Source: Planosporangium flavigriseum (lineage in GTDB: Bacteria; Actinomycetota; Actinomycetes; Mycobacteriales; Micromonosporaceae). Taken from it: DNA of 64,000 nucleotides. Made by a program: the position numbers and the translations under genes. The notes below the pieces were generated by a model. The model searched no databases and was not told the origin of the DNA. It saw only the letters and a list, made by a program, of their open reading frames with translations. The stretch lies in contig NZ_JAATVW010000004.1 in assembly GCF_011947225.1 (NCBI RefSeq), positions 62,001 through 126,000 on the forward strand. The letters are read 5' to 3'. Positions 58,656-64,000 of this stretch are shown piece after piece. Every line of letters starts with the position of its first letter. Position 1 is the first letter of the stretch.

Positions 58656-59795
58656 ATGGCTAAGGGCGACGTAGCCCGGGCCCGAACGACGCGCGGGGCC
58701 AAATCCGCGCCGGCGCCGGAGTTCGTGCAACTTCTCACCCCCGAAGGGGAACGGGTCGACCACCCGACGTACGCGGTCGACTTCACCGACGAGGAGTACC
58801 GCGGCCTGTACCGCGACCTCGTCGTCGTCCGGCGGCTCGACGCCGAGGCGACGGCCCTGCAACGCCAGGGCGAGCTTGGGCTCTGGGCCAGCCTGCTGGG
58901 CCAGGAGGCGGCCCAGGTCGGCTCCGGTCGGGCACTGCGCGTACACGACATGGTCTTTCCGACCTACCGTGAGCACGGCGTGCTCTACTGCCGGGGCATC
59001 GACCCGATCATGCCGCTCGGCCTGTTCCGCGGCGTCGACCAGGGCGGCTGGGATCCGAATCAGTTCAAGTTCAGCATGTACACGATCGTCATCGGCGCCC
59101 AGACGCTGCACGCGACCGGGTACGCCATGGGCGTCGCCAAGGACGGCAAGGTCGGCAGTCCGGACGGCGAAGCGGTCATCGCCTACTTCGGGGACGGCGC
59201 GACCAGCCAGGGCGACGTCAACGAGGCGTTCGTCTGGTCGAGCGTGTTCAACGCGCCCATCGTCTTCTTCTGTCAGAACAACCAGTACGCGATCTCCGAA
59301 CCCCTGGAGCGCCAGACCCGGGTACCGCTGTTCCAGCGGGCCGCCGGCTTCGGCTTCCCCGGGGTCCGCGTCGACGGCAACGACGTACTGGCCGTGTACG
59401 CGGTGACCCGCGACGCGCTTGACAATGCGCGGCAGGGCCAGGGCCCGACGCTGATCGAGGCGTACACGTACCGCATGGGCGCACACACCACCTCCGACGA
59501 CCCGACCCGCTACCGCATCGCCAGCGAGGTCGAGGCCTGGCAGGCCAAGGACCCGATCAAGCGGGTACGGGCGTTCCTGGAGAAGCAGAAGTTGGCGGAC
59601 TCGGCGTTCTTCGACGCTGTCGACGAGGAAGCCCGGGCGCAGGCCGTACACCTGCGCGAACGGGTCCTCGCGATGCCCGACCCGCAGCCGCTGAGCCTGT
59701 TCGACCACGTGTACGCCGAGGGCTCGCCCCTACTGGACGAGCAGCGCGAGCAGTTCGGGGCTTACCTCGCGTCGTTCGAGGGGAGTGGACACTGA
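58656..59795 (+). CDS. 2-oxoacid dehydrogenase E1 alpha subunit
   Basis: Thiamine-diphosphate-binding alpha subunit of pyruvate or branched-chain 2-oxoacid dehydrogenase E1, 379 residues. The TPP motif is visible as GDGATSQGDVNEAF through to QNNQYAIS. ATG 58656 (MAKGDVARAR) follows AGGGAGA. Arranged E1alpha-E1beta-E2 with coupled ends; the alpha/beta (not fused) E1 is the branched-chain or Gram-positive pyruvate type. Substrate cannot be told from sequence; branched-chain is slightly favoured because actinobacteria often use homodimeric E1 (AceE) for pyruvate. Confidence 0.9.
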   Translation: MAKGDVARARTTRGAKSAPAPEFVQLLTPEGERVDHPTYAVDFTDEEYRGLYRDLVVVRRLDAEATALQRQGELGLWASLLGQEAAQVGSGRALRVHDMVFPTYREHGVLYCRGIDPIMPLGLFRGVDQGGWDPNQFKFSMYTIVIGAQTLHATGYAMGVAKDGKVGSPDGEAVIAYFGDGATSQGDVNEAFVWSSVFNAPIVFFCQNNQYAISEPLERQTRVPLFQRAAGFGFPGVRVDGNDVLAVYAVTRDALDNARQGQGPTLIEAYTYRMGAHTTSDDPTRYRIASEVEAWQAKDPIKRVRAFLEKQKLADSAFFDAVDEEARAQAVHLRERVLAMPDPQPLSLFDHVYAEGSPLLDEQREQFGAYLASFEGSGH

Positions 59796-60769
59796 TGACC
59801 GAGACCCTCACCCTCGGCAAGGCCCTCAACCTCGGCCTGCGCCGCGCCCTCGAGCGCGACGACAAGGTGCTCATCATGGGCGAGGACGTCGGCAAGCTCG
59901 GCGGCGTCTTCCGCATCACCGACGGCCTGCAGAAGGACTTCGGCGAGGAGCGCGTGATCGACACGCCGCTGGCCGAGTCGGGCATCATCGGCACCGCCGT
60001 GGGCCTGGCAATCCGCGGATACCGGCCGGTCTGTGAGATCCAGTTCGACGGCTTCGTGTACCCGGCGTACAACCAGATCGTGTCCCAGGTCGCGAAGATG
60101 CACTACCGGTCGCAGGGCAAGGTCCGGATGCCGATCGTCATCCGGATCCCGTTCGGCGGCGGCATCGGCGCGGTCGAGCACCACTCCGAGTCCCCCGAGG
60201 CGTACTTCGCCCACACCGCCGGGCTCAAAGTGGTCACGTGCGCCAACGCGGGCGACGCGTACTGGATGATCCAGCAGGCCATCGCGTCGGACGACCCGAT
60301 CATCTTCCTCGAGCCCAAGCGGCGGTACTGGGAGAAGGGCGAGGTCGACACCTCCGCCGAGTCGTACCCGCTGCACGCCACCCGCGTCGTGCGCGCCGGC
60401 ACCGACTGCACCGTCGTCGCGTACGGGCCGATGGTCCGCACTGCGCTGGACGCGGCGTCGGCCGTCGAGGACGAGCGCTCACTCGAAGTGATCGACCTGC
60501 GCTCGCTGTCACCGCTGGACCTCGGGCCGGTGTACGAGTCGGTACGCAGGACCGGCCGGCTGGTCGTCGTCCACGAGGCGCCGTCCAACCTGGGTATCGG
60601 CGCCGAGGTGGCCGCCCGTGTGACCGAGCACTGCTTCTACTCGCTGGAAGCGCCGGTGCTGCGGGTGACCGGGTTCGACACGCCGTACCCGGCCGCCCGG
60701 GTCGAAGAGGATTTCCTGCCCGACCTGGACCGGGTGCTCGACGGCGTAGACCGGACGTTCGGGTGGTGA
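59795..60769 (+). CDS. 2-oxoacid dehydrogenase E1 beta subunit
   Basis: 324-residue E1 beta (transketolase-like C-terminal half). Visible: LIMGEDVGKLGGVFRITDGL and FGEERVIDTPLAESGIIGTA, both conserved in PdhB/BkdB. It forms the heterotetramer with the alpha subunit. The ATG overlaps the alpha stop by one base (TGATG). Confidence 0.92.
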   Translation: MTETLTLGKALNLGLRRALERDDKVLIMGEDVGKLGGVFRITDGLQKDFGEERVIDTPLAESGIIGTAVGLAIRGYRPVCEIQFDGFVYPAYNQIVSQVAKMHYRSQGKVRMPIVIRIPFGGGIGAVEHHSESPEAYFAHTAGLKVVTCANAGDAYWMIQQAIASDDPIIFLEPKRRYWEKGEVDTSAESYPLHATRVVRAGTDCTVVAYGPMVRTALDAASAVEDERSLEVIDLRSLSPLDLGPVYESVRRTGRLVVVHEAPSNLGIGAEVAARVTEHCFYSLEAPVLRVTGFDTPYPAARVEEDFLPDLDRVLDGVDRTFGW

Positions 60770-60771
60770 CG

Positions 60772-62100
60772 ATGACGCGAATCAAGGAGTTCCCGCTACC
60801 CGACCTCGGCGAGGGTCTAGCCGAGGGCGAGATCCTCAAGTGGCTGGTGGGCGTCGGCGACACCATCGAGCTCAACCAGCCGATCGTCGAGGTCGAGACG
60901 GCGAAGGCGGCGGTCGAGATCCCTGCGAAGTGGGCCGGCCAGGTCAGCGCCATCTTCCATGCGGAGGGCGAGACGGTCGAGGTCGGGACGCCGATCATCG
61001 CGATCGACACCGACCCGGGTGCGGGGCCGGCTGACCAGCTTGCTCCGTCGGCCGAGTCGCTCGCCGCGGTGACGGTCGCCCCGGCCGAGGGCATGGTCGA
61101 GCCCGGCATGACCGGCGGGGGGCGCACCCCGGTGCTCGTCGGGTACGGGCCGAGGAACGGGGCCGCCAAGCGGCGCGCACGGGTCACCGAGCCCGCCGCG
61201 CCAGCTCCGCCGCAACAGGAGAAGCCGGCCGCGACCGTGGACCGGCCCCTCGCCAAGCCGCCGGTGCGCAAGCTGGCCAAGGATCTCGGCGTCGACCTGT
61301 TCACGCTGACCGGGACCGGGCCGAACGGCTCGATCACGCGCGACGACGTACAGCAGGCGGTCCAGCGCCCGGCGGTGCCGGCCGCGCCGAGCTTCGGCCC
61401 GGGCCGGGAGCAGCGCATCCCGGTCAAGGGTGTCCGCAAGCTCACCGCGGCGAACATGGTCGCCAGCGCGTTCACCGCGCCGCACGTCACCGAGTTCCTC
61501 ACGGTCGACGTGACCCGTTCCATGCGCGCTCTCGACCGGCTGCGGGAACTGCCCGACTGGCGGGGCGTACGCGTCTCCCCGCTACTGCTGGTCGCGAAGG
61601 CGGTGCTGGTAGCCATCAAGCGGTACCCGATGGTCAACTCGTCGTGGGCAGGTGACGACATAGTCGTCAAGGAGTACGTCAACCTCGGGATCGCGGCGGC
61701 GACCGAACGCGGCCTGATCGTGCCGAACATCAAGGACGTCGGCCGGCTCACCCTTCGTGAACTGGCCGATGCCATGAGCGCACTGGTCACCACCGCCAAG
61801 GAAGGGCGCACGTCGCCGGCCGACATGACCGGAGGCACGTTCACGATCACGAACGTCGGCGTGTTCGGGGTCGACACCGGCACGCCGATCCTGCCGCCGG
61901 GCGAGGCGGCGATTTTGGCGTTCGGTGCCGTTCGGGAAATGCCGTGGGTACACAAGGGCAAGATCAAGCCACGGCCGGTGACCACCCTTGGGCTGTCGTT
62001 CGACCACCGCATCATCGACGGGGAGTTGGGCTCGAAGTTCCTTCGGGACATCGGCGTCTTCCTGTCCGACCCGGAGGCGGCGCTACTCGCCTGGGGCTGA
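60772..62100 (+). CDS. 2-oxoacid dehydrogenase E2 (dihydrolipoyl acyltransferase)
   Basis: 442 residues: one N-terminal lipoyl domain with the lipoyl-lysine in VETAKAAVEIP (about residue 44), a linker rich in Pro/Ala, an E1/E3-binding domain (about 165-205: VRKLAKDLGVDLFTLTGTG), and the acyltransferase core with the active-site DHRIIDG. It completes the complex core; no E3 (lipoamide dehydrogenase) gene follows, so E3 must be elsewhere. Begins 2 bases after the beta stop. Confidence 0.92.
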   Translation: MTRIKEFPLPDLGEGLAEGEILKWLVGVGDTIELNQPIVEVETAKAAVEIPAKWAGQVSAIFHAEGETVEVGTPIIAIDTDPGAGPADQLAPSAESLAAVTVAPAEGMVEPGMTGGGRTPVLVGYGPRNGAAKRRARVTEPAAPAPPQQEKPAATVDRPLAKPPVRKLAKDLGVDLFTLTGTGPNGSITRDDVQQAVQRPAVPAAPSFGPGREQRIPVKGVRKLTAANMVASAFTAPHVTEFLTVDVTRSMRALDRLRELPDWRGVRVSPLLLVAKAVLVAIKRYPMVNSSWAGDDIVVKEYVNLGIAAATERGLIVPNIKDVGRLTLRELADAMSALVTTAKEGRTSPADMTGGTFTITNVGVFGVDTGTPILPPGEAAILAFGAVREMPWVHKGKIKPRPVTTLGLSFDHRIIDGELGSKFLRDIGVFLSDPEAALLAWG

Positions 62101-62114
62101 CACCCGTGCACCTC

Positions 62115-62161
62115 AACGGCCTCCGGGGCTCGGCACACAGCCGACCCCCGGGGGCCGTTTT
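62115..62161 (+). terminator. Intrinsic-like terminator after the E2 gene
   Basis: 19-base arms (62115-62133 and 62141-62159) with two non-Watson-Crick positions, a 7-base loop, then TTTT (arm end plus two). Lies 15 bases after the E2 stop. Confidence 0.75.
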
Positions 62162-62315
62162 CGCACCAGCCACCCCTTTAGCAACCCAGGCGCTACGACA
62201 CATAAACCTTCGAATCTTCGCTCGGTGCGGCAGATCACCTAACAATCGATAGAGCAGCAACTGTTAATCAGCTTTAATGGATTCACCGCACACCGCACTA
62301 CCTGGAGCAAACGCC

Positions 62316-62447
62316 ATGAGCACCTTGCTTGACCGGTACCGCGCCCGGCGCGCCGCGATCCGCCGCCGGGAAGCGATCGAGCGCGCCCTTTCCCAGATCC
62401 CGTCGCGCGCCGTCCGCGCCGAACTGATGGACCTCGCCAGCCGCTGA
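62316..62447 (+). CDS. 43-residue basic protein
   Basis: Small gene encoding MSTLLDRYRARRAAIRRREA followed by a second helical half ending in LMDLASR. It is amphipathic, arginine-rich (11 Arg) and has no Cys or hydrophobic helix. A GGAG site lies 8 bases before the ATG, an AT-rich promoter-like stretch (62195-62280) precedes it and a strong hairpin with a T run follows 16 bases after the stop, so it looks like a monocistronic gene. Similar small Arg-rich proteins of unknown function exist in Micromonosporaceae, from memory. A nucleic acid or membrane contact is possible. Confidence 0.6.
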   Translation: MSTLLDRYRARRAAIRRREAIERALSQIPSRAVRAELMDLASR

Positions 62448-62463
62448 CCGTTCTCCTTCGACC

Positions 62464-62506
62464 GCCGTCGACCCGGCCGGGAATGCCCGCCGAGTCGACG
62501 GCTTTT
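62464..62506 (+). terminator. Intrinsic terminator of the 43-residue gene
   Basis: Stem from 62464-62481 and 62486-62502 with two mismatches, AATG loop, then TTTT at 62503-62506. A classical factor-independent terminator, rare in this GC-rich window. Confidence 0.8.
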
Positions 62507-62635
62507 GGTTGCGATCGCCACGCCCTCGCTCCGGCCATGGCGTGTGCCAGGTAGGTTGAGCACTGCCATCCTGCTGGCGACCCCGTCGCCGCGCGGCGAT
62601 CCAGGGTGGTCAGGTACGCGAAGGAGGAGGCACGC

Positions 62636-64000
62636 ATGTCGCACGACGCCAACCCGAGCGGCCACGAGCCGTCGGAGGGCCACGCGGGTGCGGGCTCACC
62701 CTGGGCATCCGCGCCCGATCCGGACGAGCCCAACGCTGCCGAGAACAGCAGCCCGGCTCGTGCCCGCGCCTCGGTACCGCCGGTCAGGGGAAGCGCGTCG
62801 GTGCAGCCCCCCGCGCCACAGCCGGCGATCGGCGAGCGCGAGGACTGGCAGAACCCACCGGCCGAGCAGAGCAGCCGGCCCGGGCCGTTCCCGCCCGCCG
62901 GCCCGTCGCCGCAGGGGTACATGACGCCCCCGCCATCGGGCAGCGCTTCGGTGCCACCGCGGCCCGCCGGCTCGGCGCAGGTTCCCGGCATGCCGCAGCC
63001 CGGACCGGCCCAGGTCTCGCCCGCCAGCGGCTACGCCCAGGTTTCGCCGGCGGCTGGACACGCCCCGGTCTCGCCGGCGGCTGGACACGCTCCGGTCTCA
63101 CCGCCACCCGGCTTCCCCCCGGGCGCGCCGCCGCAGACCTACGGGTCGCCCGCGCAGGATTACCGCCAGCCGACCCAGCCGATCAGTCGCAACCGCGAGT
63201 ACGGCCAGCCCACGCAGGCGTTCAACCCGGACCAGGAGTACAGCCAGCCACCGCAGGCGTACCACCCCGACCAGGAGTACAGCCAGCCACCGCAGGCGTA
63301 CCACCCCGACCAGCAGTACAGCCAGCCCACGCAGGCGTACCACCCCGACCAGGAGTACAGCCAGCCACCGCAGGCGTACCACCCCGACCAGCAGTACGGC
63401 CAGCCCACGCAGGCCTTCAACCCGGACCAGGAGTACAGCCAGCCACCGCAGGCGTACCACCCCGGCCAGCAGTACGGTCAGCAGTACGGCCAGCCCACGC
63501 AGGCCTTCAACCCGAACCAGCAGTACGGCCAGCCGAGCGAGGACTACCAGCCGCAGAGCCCGGCCGGCTACCCGGCTCCCCCGTTCCAGCCGCAGCGCGA
63601 GATGCCGACCAACGTGTACGGCACGCCGAGCGGTCCGCCCGCGCCCGGCTACGACCTCCAGGGCCAGGCGCCGCAGGGGTACAGCGATCCGGCATCCGGT
63701 GGCGACGACGAGTTCGCCCCGGAGGGCGAGGGCAAGAAGAAGCGCCTCCTGCTGATCCTCGCGCTGGTGGCGGCGGTCGTCGTGCTCGCCGCCGTCGGCA
63801 CGGTGGTCACGTTGGTCATGCGTGGGTCGAACGCGAACTTCGCGATCAACGACTGCGTGAAGCAGAGCGACAGCAAGGCGGTCAAGGCCACCTGCTCCGA
63901 CAGCGGCGCGTACAAGGTCGTCAAAAAGGTCAAGAAGCAGGAGGACTGCTCCGACCCCAACCAGCCGTTCGTCATCATCTCGAACAAGGGCGGCAGCGAC
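62636..64000 (+). CDS. Repeat-rich membrane protein, LppU-like C-terminus (partial)
   Basis: At least 455 codons; the gene runs off the window at 64000 with the frame open. AAGGAGGAGG lies 5 bases before ATG 62636. The N-terminal 360 residues are disordered and rich in Pro, Gln, Tyr, Gly: 8-residue QVSPAAGH units (about 125-157), then 13-residue EYSQPPQAYHPDQ units (188-299). One transmembrane helix follows (about 369-395, after KKKR), then an extracellular domain with the pattern INDCVKQSD...VKATC...YKVVKKV of LppU/SCO3897-type proteins. Topology: disordered part inside, domain outside. Function unknown. Confidence 0.7.
   Translation, partial: MSHDANPSGHEPSEGHAGAGSPWASAPDPDEPNAAENSSPARARASVPPVRGSASVQPPAPQPAIGEREDWQNPPAEQSSRPGPFPPAGPSPQGYMTPPPSGSASVPPRPAGSAQVPGMPQPGPAQVSPASGYAQVSPAAGHAPVSPAAGHAPVSPPPGFPPGAPPQTYGSPAQDYRQPTQPISRNREYGQPTQAFNPDQEYSQPPQAYHPDQEYSQPPQAYHPDQQYSQPTQAYHPDQEYSQPPQAYHPDQQYGQPTQAFNPDQEYSQPPQAYHPGQQYGQQYGQPTQAFNPNQQYGQPSEDYQPQSPAGYPAPPFQPQREMPTNVYGTPSGPPAPGYDLQGQAPQGYSDPASGGDDEFAPEGEGKKKRLLLILALVAAVVVLAAVGTVVTLVMRGSNANFAINDCVKQSDSKAVKATCSDSGAYKVVKKVKKQEDCSDPNQPFVIISNKGGSD
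63197..63520 (+). repeat. 39-bp tandem repeat coding 13-residue Pro/Gln/Tyr units
   Basis: Eight 39-base units start at 63197, 63236, 63275, 63314, 63353, 63392, 63431 and 63482; a 12-base insertion (63470-63481) precedes the last, and a degenerate ninth follows. Two unit types alternate (YSQPPQAYHPDQ and YGQPTQAFNPDQ). Adjacent copies 2, 3 and 5 are identical at DNA level. Confidence 0.9.

Noticed and set aside
63098-63460. Minus-strand open frame rich in Leu, Val and Trp repeats
   Set aside because: It is the complement of the 39-bp repeats of the LppU-like gene; the hydrophobic look comes from reading Gln/Tyr/Pro codons backwards.

Overview
The window is a chromosomal segment of a high-GC actinobacterium. 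GC-ending codons, frequent GTG/TTG starts, tight ATGA/GTGA stop-start overlaps, BldC, an OsaABC-type osmotic signalling set, a HelD/HelR RNA-polymerase ATPase and menaquinone made by the futalosine route all fit the Micromonosporaceae (moderate confidence). No rRNA, tRNA, CRISPR array, phage or transposase gene was seen. This is mostly core genome with a few fast-evolving surface genes.

Layout. 1-7.8 kb: nuoA-H part of a complex I operon (minus strand, nuoH cut by the window edge). 7.9-11.5 kb: menJ, menG and mqnC of menaquinone synthesis, with a Rex-like operator before menJ. 11.6-15.2 kb: paaABCDE phenylacetyl-CoA epoxidase operon with an inverted-repeat operator candidate before paaA. 15.5-20.9 kb: secreted serine hydrolase, mqnA, an ArsR-type regulator, a HelR-like ATPase and a double-VOC protein. 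21-25 kb: an LPXTG-type surface protein, a relic of an ABC-transporter binding protein, a YbaB-like protein, two small membrane proteins and mqnE. 25-30 kb: NlpC/P60 hydrolase, proline-rich membrane protein, DEAD-box RNA helicase, glycolipid-binding-fold protein, Lrp regulator. 30.7-34 kb: bldC and the ubiX-mqnP-ubiD set that finishes the futalosine pathway. 34-40 kb: a coupled hemL-phosphatase-tlpA-ccdA-resB-ccsB operon for heme and cytochrome c maturation. 40-48 kb: STAS protein, response regulator, a poly-HAMP hybrid kinase with a 276-bp internal repeat, and a divergent RsbW/GAF/SpoIIE phosphatase. 48-58 kb: thiolase, GT-C type membrane protein, DDAH-like hydrolase with divergent Lrp, mobA/fdhD for molybdo-enzymes, and proteins of unknown role. 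58.6-62.1 kb: E1alpha, E1beta and E2 of a 2-oxoacid dehydrogenase. 62.3-64 kb: a 43-residue basic protein with its own terminator, then a repeat-rich membrane protein cut by the window end.

Much of the segment serves the respiratory chain. Complex I feeds electrons to menaquinone; menaquinone genes are scattered over 25 kb (mqnA, mqnC, mqnE, ubiX, mqnP, ubiD, menG, menJ; mqnB and mqnD are not here); the heme/cytochrome c operon builds the next carriers. The predicted Rex site would tie quinone-tail reduction to the NADH/NAD+ ratio. The most unusual locus is the Osa-like module, where a soluble kinase carries seven copies of a strictly periodic 276-bp HAMP-pair unit next to matching output proteins.
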